From Candidatus Cardinium hertigii (GTDB taxonomy: Bacteria; Bacteroidota; Bacteroidia; Cytophagales; Amoebophilaceae): a stretch of 64,000 bases of DNA. The DNA lies in assembly GCF_003176915.1 (NCBI RefSeq), contig NZ_CP029619.1, positions 248,001 through 312,000 on the forward strand, written 5' to 3'. Below the pieces are notes generated by a model. The model ran no database searches, had not been told where the DNA came from, and saw only the letters and a program-made list of their open reading frames with translations. Shown piece after piece: positions 55,440 through 64,000 of this stretch; the stretch's first letter is position 1; every line of letters starts with the position of its first letter. The position numbers were made by a program, and so were the translations under genes.

Positions 55440-56396
55440 TTAAAGATCTGGGACTATAACCTCTAACATAGCAGACCGCTGAATAATTTTACAATAGGTT
55501 TTGAATGTTTGTATCGCATCTTTTTTTAGTGGTAGGCTTATTTTATTCTCTAAAACATCTAAAATTTCACCCAATAGCCAAAGAGCATGCGGCAATTCCT
55601 TTCCTAATGCATGCCAGCTCATACCATAAGGATCCTTAGCTAACCCATCTATAAGTGTTAAGCCCTTTGCAATAGCATTTTTATTTTCATCATATTGAAA
55701 ATATTTACATTCTTTCAATTCATCAGCACATTGGCTACAAACTTTTTGCCATAGCGCAACACCCATGGGGTTCTTTTTTTCCCATATCTTTAAGACTTCG
55801 TGTACCTTCTCTAGGCAATCCAATAGCCTATCTAAGGTATTAGCTGGTTTATCCAGCATAAAGCGCAGGTAACGATAGTAGTCTACTTCCGCTTTGGTCA
55901 ATATAAATTTTTCAGGTTGTAAATAAATGGCAGCAGCTTTCTCAAAACGCTCCTTTACTTTTGGATCAGCTTCTAATTTTTGTTTTGCCTCTATAACTTT
56001 TTTTTCGTTTGAATCGGTTGGATTTTGAATAAAATTACCCCAGCAATCAAAAAAATTCTGTATAGCACGTTCTTCTTTAAGTGCAGGGGAATTGCTTTCT
56101 CTTTCTTCTCTGTAATGCTTCCAGATTTCATAGGGGTCTGGCTCTGTACCTGTTGTATGCCATTGCGAAGCCCTATTTTTTAATTTCTGGATGGAGGTAT
56201 GAAATGACTTTGCCTCAATTAACGTATGAAATTCTTCTAGGGTATAATTGGGTAACACATAGGGGTTGTACGTATAGTAATCTCTTTCTTCTTCTACATT
56301 TGAGCATTTTAAATTTGCATCGTTGCAATTACCAGCGTAGACTACAAAGAAGAAAGTTAGCAAACAACCATTTAAGAAATACTTTTTTATAGGCAT
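55440..56396 (-). CDS. Putative exported protein of unknown function, 318 aa
   Basis: Signal MPIKKYFLNGCLLTFFFVVY ends AGNCNDANLKC; the cysteine after AGN may be a lipidation site with an unusual residue before it, like AGDC in the RING proteins. The remainder is mainly helical with no motif I recognise (LDRLLDCLEKVHEVLKIWEK; LPHALWLLGEILDVLENK). It lies 47 bases downstream of nothing obvious and upstream of recQ on the same strand. Function unknown. Confidence 0.75.
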   Translation of the reverse strand: MPIKKYFLNGCLLTFFFVVYAGNCNDANLKCSNVEEERDYYTYNPYVLPNYTLEEFHTLIEAKSFHTSIQKLKNRASQWHTTGTEPDPYEIWKHYREERESNSPALKEERAIQNFFDCWGNFIQNPTDSNEKKVIEAKQKLEADPKVKERFEKAAAIYLQPEKFILTKAEVDYYRYLRFMLDKPANTLDRLLDCLEKVHEVLKIWEKKNPMGVALWQKVCSQCADELKECKYFQYDENKNAIAKGLTLIDGLAKDPYGMSWHALGKELPHALWLLGEILDVLENKISLPLKKDAIQTFKTYCKIIQRSAMLEVIVPDL

Positions 56397-56617
56397 ATTA
56401 AAAAAAACAGATTATGAAAACAACAGAGCTACTGTTGAAAACCCTATGCTTCCTGCATATATTTCCCTTATGCAGAAACATAAAAACAAAATAGAATAGT
56501 AAGCATAAACTAAGGCGAAATAACCCTAACACATCAATGCTTACATGTAAGCAGGGCCCAACCATTAAAAATAGATAAAATTTATTAAAAGTATAACGGT
56601 ATAAAACAATCTATCGG

Positions 56618-58372
56618 TTACATTTTTTCTGGTAATGTAATAGTTAAAAGTTCCATGCTTTTTTGCAGAACCTGCGCCACACAAGAAGAAAGAAACAACC
56701 TAAAACTACTGAGGCTAGCATCAGTAACTCTTAATATAGGATAGCTCGCATAAAACTTATTATAAATTTTAGCTAATTCTAACACATAATTGGCTATTAT
56801 AGAAGGCATATAAGATTGTGCAGCTGCTTCTACTTGGCTTGGAAATAGCGCAAGCTGAAGGATAATACTTTGCTCTAATGGATTAAGCGATAGGTTACCA
56901 TCAATAGCTGCTGCTTGCCCCATTGCTTGTGCCTTACGCATTAATGAACAAATTCTAGCATAGGTATATTGGATAAATGTAGCTGTATCTCCCTGAAAAT
57001 CAATAGATTCAGAAGGATTAAATATTATTTTTTTGGCAGGCGCAACCCGCAATAAAAAGAATTTTAAGGCCCCTATTGCTAATACATCGTATAATTGTTG
57101 CAATGCTTGGGCGTTAAGTCCCTCTATTTTTTGCGCATCTTCTGTGTAGGATTTAACCGTTTGAACCATTTCTGCTACCAGTTGATCTGCATCTACTACT
57201 GTACCTTCTCTGGATTTCATTTTACCATCGGGTAAGTTTACCATACCATAGGATAGATGGTACATGGCAGCAGCATAAGGTCTGCCTAACGTTTCCATAA
57301 TGGCAAACAAAACTTTAAAATGATACGCTTGCTCGTCGCCTACAACATAAATCATTTTATCAAAATGATAATCCGTATAGCGCAGATCAGCTGTGCCTAA
57401 ATCCTGGGTAATATATATAGCAGTTCCATCATTGCGTAATAATACCTTTTCTCCTAAACCATACGTAGCTAAATCAACCGCAATCGCCCCCTCCTCTTTG
57501 CGATAAAAAATCTTACGTGCAAGCCCCTCCTCTACCACTGCCTTGCCTAATAAATAGGTGTCCGATTCATAATACACCCTATCGAAAGTAATGCCTAACC
57601 GCTCATAGGTTTCCTTAAATCCTTCATAGACCCAGCCATTCATCTTCTTCCATAAAGCTATTACAGCAGGATCCCCCTTTTCCCACGCTAGTAACATTTT
57701 TTGTGCGGTTTGTACAATAGGGGGCAAGGGTGTGGCGCATTGCTCCTTATAAAGCTGCTCAAATTTTACATAATACTTCCCTACCAAATGATCTCCCTTG
57801 ATGCCGCTGCTTTCTGGTGTTTCACCTTCCCCAAACTGTGCATAGGCTACCATAGATTTGCAAATATGTATGCCCCGATCATTGATGAGGTTGACTTTAA
57901 CTACTGAGTATCCAGCTGCCTCTAATATAGCAGCCAAAGCACTCCCTAAAAAATTATTACGCAAATGGCCTAAATGCTGTGGCTTGTTGGTGTTAGGGCA
58001 GGAAAATTCAATAACTACCTTACTGTTTTTGCGTGCCAAACATCCATAAGTAAGGTCTCCCTTAATAGCTTTTAAAATAGCTAGCCAAATGCTATCCCGA
58101 ATCACAAGATTTAAAAAACCACTTATGACGTTGTAGGAAGCCACCAAGTCCGTATGCTTTTGCATCCATTCCCCTATCTTCTCTGCCAAATGCATCGGTT
58201 CTTCCTTACATCTTTTAAAATAAGGAAACAACGGTATAGAAAAATTCCCTTGGAATTCTTTTCTGGTAACCTGTATAGGAGATATTTCTCCCTCTATGTT
58301 TAAATGATAAAGTGTTAAAAATGCCTGCTTTAAAGCGGAGAAAAGTTTGGCTTCGAGTTGCATGGTAAACAA
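56618..58372 (-). CDS. argS: Arginyl-tRNA synthetase
   Basis: 584 residues. The class I signature is SCPNTNKPQHLGHLRNNFLG (HIGH variant HLGH), and the KMSKS region reads LPDGKMKSREGTVVDAD. The N-terminal Add-1-like domain and the C-terminal anticodon-binding helical domain with ITLPEKM end are present. It charges tRNA-Arg. Met4 is an alternative start. It follows gatB by 23 bases on the same strand. Core gene of normal length. Confidence 0.94.
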   Translation of the reverse strand: MFTMQLEAKLFSALKQAFLTLYHLNIEGEISPIQVTRKEFQGNFSIPLFPYFKRCKEEPMHLAEKIGEWMQKHTDLVASYNVISGFLNLVIRDSIWLAILKAIKGDLTYGCLARKNSKVVIEFSCPNTNKPQHLGHLRNNFLGSALAAILEAAGYSVVKVNLINDRGIHICKSMVAYAQFGEGETPESSGIKGDHLVGKYYVKFEQLYKEQCATPLPPIVQTAQKMLLAWEKGDPAVIALWKKMNGWVYEGFKETYERLGITFDRVYYESDTYLLGKAVVEEGLARKIFYRKEEGAIAVDLATYGLGEKVLLRNDGTAIYITQDLGTADLRYTDYHFDKMIYVVGDEQAYHFKVLFAIMETLGRPYAAAMYHLSYGMVNLPDGKMKSREGTVVDADQLVAEMVQTVKSYTEDAQKIEGLNAQALQQLYDVLAIGALKFFLLRVAPAKKIIFNPSESIDFQGDTATFIQYTYARICSLMRKAQAMGQAAAIDGNLSLNPLEQSIILQLALFPSQVEAAAQSYMPSIIANYVLELAKIYNKFYASYPILRVTDASLSSFRLFLSSCVAQVLQKSMELLTITLPEKM

Positions 58373-58395
58373 TTGTGCGGCTTGCTATACCCCTA

Positions 58396-59853
58396 TCAAG
58401 GAGTAGGCTCCGTGCTATCTAAAACTTCTTCTAACAAACGTGCCACCAATTGCGGATTGGCTTTATTTTGACTTTTTTTCCTAATTTCACCCATAAACAT
58501 AGCAAATAATCCTTTTTTTCCTTTTTGATAGGCAGCTACTTTATCTGGATAAACGGCTACCACTTCCCGAACAAGCGCTTTTAAATTACCTGTATCACTA
58601 TCCTGTATAAGATTTAACGCCAAAGCAAGCTCTTTAGGGGTGCGGTCTACTTGTTGCAATAATAATGGAAACAATTGATTCGCTGCAGCAGAAAAGTTAA
58701 TGGCACCACTTTCTACGAAGGCTACTAAAGCAGCCATCTGCTGTACAGTTAACGGAAATTCCGCTAACGATAGCGATTGTGTATTTAGGTAACCTTTAAC
58801 AGGCCCTAGTAACCAATTCGCAGCAGCTTTATAATAACGCGTATGTTGGCAAAGCTGATCAAAAAATAAAGCAAAAGCTTTATCCTCAACTAGCACAGTG
58901 GCTGCATAATCCGGTAGCCCATATGTTTCTTTAAATTTTTGCAGGTAGGCTTCGGGCAGTGGAGGGATGGTTGCTTGAATGGCTGCAATCCATTCTGCTG
59001 AAACCCACACAGGGGGAATATCTGGCTCTGGTAAATAACGGTACTCACTAGCTGTTTCCTTGGCACGTAAGCTAATGGTTATACCTGAAGTGGCCTGAAA
59101 ATTTCTCGTCTCCGCTGTAATAGATTGACCTGCCTCTAATAAGGCTGTTTGACGCGCTATCTCATGTTCTATAGCCAACTGCACATGACGCATAGAATTC
59201 ATATTCTTTATTTCCACTCTCGTACCCAATAGGGTGCTCCCTTGAGGCATTACTGAAACATTGGCATCACAACGCAAGGAAGCTTCTTCCATATTTCCAT
59301 CACAGATTTCTAAATAGCGAACTAGTTTACGTACCGCTGCTAAGAAGTGATAGGCCTCCCTCCCTGTTTCTATTGTTGGAGCTGTTACCATCTCCACTAA
59401 GGGAATCCCTGCCCGATTATAATCTATTAAAGTAGTACCTTCTACTATGCCATGTAACGATTTCCCCGTATCTTCTTCTAAATGCATACGGATAAGCGAA
59501 ATCTTTTTTTTTGAATCGGGCAACGTTATAAAGCCGCCTTTACAAATGGGCGTGGCATCTTGGGTAATTTGAAACCCTTTGGGTAAATCTGGATAAAAAT
59601 AACTTTTTCGTGCAAAATAATTCACTTCTGTTATTTCTGATTTACAGGCTAACCCTAGCTTAATGGCATAATCAAAAGCTGTTTTATTAACCCATGGTAA
59701 GGCCCCCGGATAGGCCATGGTAATAGGACTTACATGGGTATTAGGTAGTGCCCCATATTCCGCCCGCTCTGGAGCAAACATTTTGCTATTGGTAAGCAAT
59801 TGAATATGGATTTCTAATCCAATAACCGCTTGATAGTGTTCTTGGGTGCACAT
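58396..59853 (-). CDS. gatB: Aspartyl/glutamyl-tRNA amidotransferase subunit B
   Basis: 485 residues. N-terminal AVIGLEIHIQLLTNSKMF; YFARKSYFYPDLPKGFQITQ and DYNRAGIPLVEMVT are hallmarks of GatB. The C-terminal YqeY-like tail is present (KVAAYQKGKKGLFAMFMGEI). With GatA and GatC it amidates Glu-tRNA-Gln or Asp-tRNA-Asn; gatA and gatC are not in the window. It lies 22 bases after lptB. Confidence 0.95.
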   Translation of the reverse strand: MCTQEHYQAVIGLEIHIQLLTNSKMFAPERAEYGALPNTHVSPITMAYPGALPWVNKTAFDYAIKLGLACKSEITEVNYFARKSYFYPDLPKGFQITQDATPICKGGFITLPDSKKKISLIRMHLEEDTGKSLHGIVEGTTLIDYNRAGIPLVEMVTAPTIETGREAYHFLAAVRKLVRYLEICDGNMEEASLRCDANVSVMPQGSTLLGTRVEIKNMNSMRHVQLAIEHEIARQTALLEAGQSITAETRNFQATSGITISLRAKETASEYRYLPEPDIPPVWVSAEWIAAIQATIPPLPEAYLQKFKETYGLPDYAATVLVEDKAFALFFDQLCQHTRYYKAAANWLLGPVKGYLNTQSLSLAEFPLTVQQMAALVAFVESGAINFSAAANQLFPLLLQQVDRTPKELALALNLIQDSDTGNLKALVREVVAVYPDKVAAYQKGKKGLFAMFMGEIRKKSQNKANPQLVARLLEEVLDSTEPTP

Positions 59854-59875
59854 AAAATTACATAAAGAGCGTAAT

Positions 59876-60604
59876 TTAATAACGCTTTAGTTCGAATTTT
59901 TCTCCCAGATAGAGCCGCCTCACTTGCTCATCTGCTGCCAATTCCTCTGCTGTCCCTTCCTTAAGAAGCGCCCCTGCAAATAGCAAATAGGCTCTATTGG
60001 TAATAGAAAGCGTTTCATCTACATTATGATCTGTAATCAATACACCAATATTATTGTTTTTCAGTTTAGTTATAAGCAGTTGAATTTCTTCTACTGCAAT
60101 AGGATCTACTCCAGCAAAAGGCTCATCCAACAAAATAAACTTAGGATCTATAGCCAATGTTCTTGCTATCTCCGTTCGGCGACGCTCGCCCCCTGAAAGC
60201 AGATTGCCTTTACGTTTCCTAATATGGGTAATGCTAAATTCTTCCAATAGCCTTTCTAGTTTTTCTTTCCGTTCTTGCTTGGATAAATCACGCATCTCTA
60301 AAATGGCCATGATATTCTCTTCTACCGTTAATTGCCTAAAAACGGAGGCCTCCTGCGGTAGATAGCTAATCCCCTTCTGCGCACGCTTATACAATGGTAA
60401 AGAGGTGATACAAGTATTGCCTAGATAAATATTGCCTGCATTGGGCTTAATCAGCCCCACTGTCATGTAGAAGGTAGTGGTCTTGCCCGCACCATTGGGA
60501 CCTAATAACCCTACAATTTCACCAGGAGAAACCGACAGGGAAACCCCCTTTACTACCTTACGGCCTTTATATGATTTGGTTAGGGAATGAACATATAATT
60601 GCAT
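59876..60604 (-). CDS. lptB: LPS export ABC transporter ATP-binding protein LptB
   Basis: 242 residues. Walker [11 protein letters not shown]-loop [10 protein letters not shown], signature [14 protein letters not shown], Walker [14 protein letters not shown] and H-loop [10 protein letters not shown] are all as in LptB. It powers lipopolysaccharide transport together with the LptF/LptG permeases, one of which appears to be encoded divergently at 61072. It implies an outer membrane with LPS-like lipid or a retained remnant of that system. Confidence 0.93.
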   Translation of the reverse strand: MQLYVHSLTKSYKGRKVVKGVSLSVSPGEIVGLLGPNGAGKTTTFYMTVGLIKPNAGNIYLGNTCITSLPLYKRAQKGISYLPQEASVFRQLTVEENIMAILEMRDLSKQERKEKLERLLEEFSITHIRKRKGNLLSGGERRRTEIARTLAIDPKFILLDEPFAGVDPIAVEEIQLLITKLKNNNIGVLITDHNVDETLSITNRAYLLFAGALLKEGTAEELAADEQVRRLYLGEKFELKRY

Positions 60605-61071
60605 AATTTAAATTATTTATGGTATAATACCCACTGAAACGCTGTTTGATTGCTTTCTCCTCAGCACAATGATAGGATATTCCCCCTAACTTAATCAAAT
60701 TAATCAAAAAGCGGCTATAAAGTTTAATCTTCCAGTTACTGCATTACATGTAAAATTACGGTAATTTATGGAAATTACAGCTGCTCTTTTAACATTTATA
60801 AAGAAATCTATGCAGGTTAAAGCATAAAAAAACATATATTTGATGCCATGATAAAAATCTTTTCCCATTTCACGTTAGGTTTTCATCGGCTTCTATCTAT
60901 CAAAATTAACCCTTAATTTGCAAAACCAATACGTACGTTGCCGTTTGTTATAGACAATAAAACATCTTTTTCTAAAGATCGAACAAGCTTGCGCACTACG
61001 GCGGTGTATGGCTCTATTTTTTTAAGACTATAGGTACGCGAGATTAGAGAGGTATGTAAAAATCTGATACA
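60605..61071. other. Divergent spacer between lptB and the permease gene
   Basis: No gene of usual size. On the minus strand 60913-61045 is open and reads LKKIEPYTAVVRKLVRSLEK, then DVLLSITNGNVRIGFAN-stop, with no start codon. It looks like the tail of a lost gene, but I cannot name it. The rest should contain the two divergent promoters. Confidence 0.35.
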
Positions 61072-62151
61072 ATGAAACTAATAGATACCTATATTTACCG
61101 GAAATTCTTTTCAACTTTCTTAGTTGCGCTTAGCATCACAACTTTGCTAATTATTTTTATACATTTAACAGAGAATGTGAATCATTTAAAGAAGGAACAT
61201 CTATCATACAAACAAATAGGGCATTATTACTGCCTATTATTGCCTTATATGCTAAGTTTATTAATGCCCATTATTGTTTTTGGAACTACCATTTGGGTTA
61301 CAACTAGATTAGCGCAAAGATCAGAGATTATTGCCTTATTAAGTGGTGGAATCAGCTTTCATCGCATCCTACTGCCCTATTTTATGGTTGCTTGCTTGCT
61401 TACAGCTGCTAATTTCTATTTAACAGGTTGGTTGTTAGCTACCACCAACAAATCAAGGCTCTTATTTGAATCTAAATACCTCAATAATACAGTCCTAACT
61501 TCCAATCCCCCCGCTTACATCCACCTTAAGATAGGTTCAAATCAATACTTGCATGTCAATACATACTATCCCTACAGTTATACAGGATACCATGTCTGCT
61601 TAGATACCTTTCAACATGCTACACTTATAGAAAGGATACAGGCTGCCAAGATCAAATGGGATCCCAAAGCTCAAACATGGGTATTGCAATCCTGGCAAAG
61701 ACGTTTGTTTTCCTCTAAAAAAGAAACGCTTACAGAAGGGGATAAGCTGAAGCTTCCTTTAGCAGTAGATCCAGAAGATTTTTCTATTAATCCTAGACTA
61801 AGAGAAGGCTTAACCCTACCAGAACTAGATTTACATATTCAGAAGCTACTGCTTAAGGGCAATGACAGTGTACGTTTCTTTATAGCAGAAAAATACATTC
61901 GATATATGACGCCTTTTGCTATTATTATCCTTATTACGTTAGGTTTCTTAGTAGCTGTACATAAACCTAGAGGTGGTATAGGCAGGCAAATTACTTTAGG
62001 CTTTGTCCTAGCTGGCTTATATATAGCGCTTTTTCTATCAGCTAAAATCATAACAGAGGCACAAAGTAACTACCCTTTATTGGAAATATGGCTACCTAAT
62101 ATCATTTTCTCTTTAATCTGTATTATTTTTTATATACTGGTTCCTAAATGA
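61072..62151 (+). CDS. LptF/LptG-family permease
   Basis: 359 residues with the YjgP/YjgQ layout. Three membrane segments lie in the first 120 residues (LVALSITTLLIIFIHLTEN start; LPYMLSLLMPIIVFGTTIW; LLPYFMVACLLTAANFYL). A central periplasmic domain follows (about 125-270), then three membrane segments at the end (ITLGFLVAVH; LGFVLAGLYIALFLSAK; IIFSLICIIFYIL). The motif RSEIIALLSGGISFHRIL, near residue 85, is the cytoplasmic coupling helix region of the family. It works with LptB in LPS transport. Whether it is LptF or LptG cannot be decided. Confidence 0.9.
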   Translation: MKLIDTYIYRKFFSTFLVALSITTLLIIFIHLTENVNHLKKEHLSYKQIGHYYCLLLPYMLSLLMPIIVFGTTIWVTTRLAQRSEIIALLSGGISFHRILLPYFMVACLLTAANFYLTGWLLATTNKSRLLFESKYLNNTVLTSNPPAYIHLKIGSNQYLHVNTYYPYSYTGYHVCLDTFQHATLIERIQAAKIKWDPKAQTWVLQSWQRRLFSSKKETLTEGDKLKLPLAVDPEDFSINPRLREGLTLPELDLHIQKLLLKGNDSVRFFIAEKYIRYMTPFAIIILITLGFLVAVHKPRGGIGRQITLGFVLAGLYIALFLSAKIITEAQSNYPLLEIWLPNIIFSLICIIFYILVPK

Positions 62152-62196
62152 TAGGCATCTTGGTGTAGGTATACTATATATGTTTTAAATCAGTTT

Positions 62197-62204
62197 TACC
62201 TTTG
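62197..62204 (+). promoter_or_regulatory. Possible Bacteroidetes -7 box
   Basis: tacctttg fits the TAnnTTTG consensus of Bacteroidetes promoters and lies 9 bases before the start at 62213, which would give an almost leaderless transcript. A good upstream TTG box at the usual spacing is not evident. Confidence 0.25.
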
Positions 62205-62212
62205 TAAAAGTT

Positions 62213-62779
62213 ATGGACATGGAACGCAAAGCACTTATTTTGACCGTAACAGTAGCCGACTATAGATTTCCAGAAAATTTTAGTTGTTGGTGTGCAGGTA
62301 CATTGGAAGCCAAAGGGGTTCCTACCGTATTAGAAATTCTAGAAATTCCTAAAGAAGCTATGTCCCACGAATCTTTACAGCTACAAGCAGCACAACTCAA
62401 CCGGTTAGAAGAACTGCTTCTCTTATCAGACCTATTGCTCCTTATTCTACCTTCCCACCAAAACATGCTCCCTACTGCTTTGGCTCCTTCTATTCAACTA
62501 CTGGCTAGCAAAAAGCATTATAAAAAATGTAAGCTTATTACTATTGGAATGGATGTTACTAAAAAATCTAATGAAATAGACTATGATTTGGCTTTTAATT
62601 ATTCTTCTGATCAGTTATATAAGCAACTTGGACCAATACGTTGCACAGCACCTACTCAGATTCAAGATAGTCCCACTGGTGATATGTGCCCGCTCTTCGC
62701 AGCATCTTATGATAGCCTCTGTTCACTTATTCAACAAATATTAGATATGGGATCAACGGAGTGTACAACTAAGGTTTAA
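62213..62779 (+). CDS. Small protein, possibly flavodoxin-fold reductase-like, 188 aa
   Basis: No signal peptide. The alternating hydrophobic pattern (KALILTVTVADYRFPENFS; LLLSDLLLLILPSHQNMLPT; CKLITIGMDV) loosely resembles NADPH-dependent FMN reductases, but the flavin-binding signature is not clear. It lies between the LPS permease and a P-loop protein, all on the plus strand. Met3 is an alternative start. The assignment is weak; treat as a conserved-looking hypothetical. Confidence 0.6.
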   Translation: MDMERKALILTVTVADYRFPENFSCWCAGTLEAKGVPTVLEILEIPKEAMSHESLQLQAAQLNRLEELLLLSDLLLLILPSHQNMLPTALAPSIQLLASKKHYKKCKLITIGMDVTKKSNEIDYDLAFNYSSDQLYKQLGPIRCTAPTQIQDSPTGDMCPLFAASYDSLCSLIQQILDMGSTECTTKV

Positions 62780-62920
62780 TTATCCACCTTGTATATTCGT
62801 ATCGTACTATAATGGTATATTTAGGTAGCACATGTTGACCCTGTCCTAAGAATTATTTATCATTAGGTAATTTAAGGGGAAACGTAAAATGGGATGTAAT
62901 GAAAATGAAAAACTTATTCA

Positions 62921-63487
62921 ATGCACAACCAACATAAAAATAGCAATCATAAAATTATATATCTTATAGGCAAACCTGGCATAGGAAAATATACCATTAG
63001 TCAAGAATTGTCCAAATTTGGTTATGTTATTTGTGATAATCACTTGATTAACAATCCTATTTTATCCTTATTGCCCTATGATGGATTGAGTAGTGTCCCT
63101 GAATCTATTTGGTCTACCATAGCTCACATTAGGCATGTTGTCTATAATTTTATTGAGCAAGAGGCGTATAATAGTTATGTTTTAACCAATGTTTTATATG
63201 AAGTAGAAACGGATCAGCTCATCTACCAAGCAGTAGAGCAAATGGCAGAAAAGCGTAAATCACTATATATCCCTGTCAAATTATCTATTTCAGAAAAGGA
63301 GCATGTAAAACGTATTGTGAACCCTTCTAGAAAGATAAGATATAAATCAATAAACCCTGAAGATGTATATATTAAATATAAACTTATCGAGATAAGTCAT
63401 CCCAATTTGCTTGAGTTGGATGTTACTACACGCAGTGCGAAGGAATCAGCTGAAACCATAGTAAGACATATCTCTTGTTTACAGTAA
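62921..63487 (+). CDS. Small P-loop NTPase (kinase-like), 188 aa
   Basis: The N-terminus carries IIYLIGKPGIGKYTISQELS, a Walker A motif GxPGxGK in which the usual Ser/Thr after Lys is Tyr followed by Thr. Later VICDNHLINNP and a C-terminal LELDVTTRSAKESAETIV fit small nucleoside- or shikimate-kinase-like AAA/P-loop proteins that phosphorylate a small substrate. It stands alone between the flavodoxin-like gene and rmuC. Substrate unknown. Confidence 0.7.
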   Translation: MHNQHKNSNHKIIYLIGKPGIGKYTISQELSKFGYVICDNHLINNPILSLLPYDGLSSVPESIWSTIAHIRHVVYNFIEQEAYNSYVLTNVLYEVETDQLIYQAVEQMAEKRKSLYIPVKLSISEKEHVKRIVNPSRKIRYKSINPEDVYIKYKLIEISHPNLLELDVTTRSAKESAETIVRHISCLQ

Positions 63488-63545
63488 CAAATGCACTTTA
63501 CGCAGCTACCCTATTGATACCATTCATTGCTAAACTTGACCTATT

Positions 63546-64000
63546 ATGCTTTATCTAATTGTTATCGGTAGTATTATGCTACTACTTATCGGGTTGTTTG
63601 TATGTCATAGTTTGCGTAACGCGTCCATTAGCGCTTTAAAAAACAGCCTTGTTAATCTAGAAAGGGAATTAGAAGAAAGTAAAAACCAAGCCAAATTATT
63701 ACAGCAAGAGCATTTGAAAGTCAGTAATGAATTAGCCACTGCATGGGCGCACAACAGCCATTTAAAGGAGAAAATAGCTGAGCAAGATGCTTCCGTCAAC
63801 CAGCTCCAGACACAATTAACCATTCATTTTAAAAACATAGCCAATGAACTATTAGAGGAAAAGAATAGAAAATTTACAGATCAAAGTCGATTGCAAGTAG
63901 AGCAATTATTAACACCACTGAGTGAAAAAATTACGCTTTTTGAGAAACAAGTAACCCAATACAATCAAGAAAATCTAGCCAGAAATGTAGCTTTACGTAC
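63546..64000 (+). CDS. rmuC: DNA recombination protein RmuC, N-terminal part (cut by window end)
   Basis: ATG at 63546 begins MLYLIVIGSIMLLLIGLFVC, a single membrane anchor, followed by a coiled coil (NLERELEESKNQAKLLQQEH) and the conserved RmuC entry FKNIANELLEEKNRKFTDQS with LLTPLSEKITLFEKQV. RmuC limits rearrangements at inverted repeats in E. coli. The rest of the gene lies outside the window. Confidence 0.85.
   Translation, partial: MLYLIVIGSIMLLLIGLFVCHSLRNASISALKNSLVNLERELEESKNQAKLLQQEHLKVSNELATAWAHNSHLKEKIAEQDASVNQLQTQLTIHFKNIANELLEEKNRKFTDQSRLQVEQLLTPLSEKITLFEKQVTQYNQENLARNVALR

Noticed and set aside
60605-61071. tRNA or other RNA gene in the lptB spacer
   Set aside because: I could not find a cloverleaf or other RNA consensus here or in any other spacer.

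Overview
The window looks like a chromosomal segment of a host-associated Bacteroidetes of the Amoebophilaceae type (Cardinium/Amoebophilus-like). This is inferred from very AT-rich DNA, a mass of eukaryote-like ankyrin-repeat and RING-finger genes with N-terminal secretion or lipoprotein signals, many decayed gene copies, and interspersed Bacteroidetes-like housekeeping genes (miaA, recQ, argS, gatB, lptB, an LptF/LptG-type permease, rmuC). No 16S or other definitive marker is present, so the genus is not proven.

Region 1 (1-16200) is a tandem array of eight ankyrin-repeat genes (the first cut by the window edge), all on the + strand, plus a ninth 5' remnant. They share N-terminal signal sequences and near-identical 99-bp repeats. 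The three most upstream copies end in a basic KKRKV stretch resembling a nuclear localisation signal. Remnants of a phosphoenolpyruvate carboxykinase gene (pckA, antisense) sit behind seven of the eight genes, so an ankyrin gene plus its decayed pckA neighbour was duplicated repeatedly. The last gene is frameshifted at its 3' end.

Region 2 (16232-44531) begins with a compact ABC-F ATPase and continues as a complete trans-AT hybrid NRPS/PKS locus. The minus-strand operon is MFS exporter, PKS (KR-ACP-KS-KR-ACP-KS), PKS (ACP-KS-ACP-TE), a degenerate isochorismatase-fold protein, an FAD oxidoreductase and an Sfp-type phosphopantetheinyl transferase. Divergently transcribed are a 3.8-kresidue NRPS-PKS (C-A-PCP-KS-DH-KR-MT-ACP-ACP-KS-DH) and a free-standing malonyl acyltransferase. 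The A-domain pocket reads like a glycine code. The split module (KS-DH at the end of the giant protein, KR-ACP at the start of the next) gives the assembly order: giant protein, then the 2344-residue PKS, then the TE-ending PKS. The two large PKS genes carry a 1121-bp inverted repeat covering the second half of a KS. Recombination across it would invert about 11 kb and swap the front halves of the two synthases.

Region 3 (44532-53480) is a segmentally duplicated accessory zone: two secreted RING-H2 proteins with long Ala/Glu/Arg repeats, two truncated miaA copies, a truncated acyltransferase tail, a transposase remnant, a possible rbfA remnant and a 718-residue lipoprotein. The intact miaA follows.

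Region 4 (53481-64000) is visibly less AT-rich and mostly conserved core genes: recQ, a lipoprotein, argS, gatB, lptB, an LptF/LptG-type permease, two small proteins of uncertain role and the start of rmuC.
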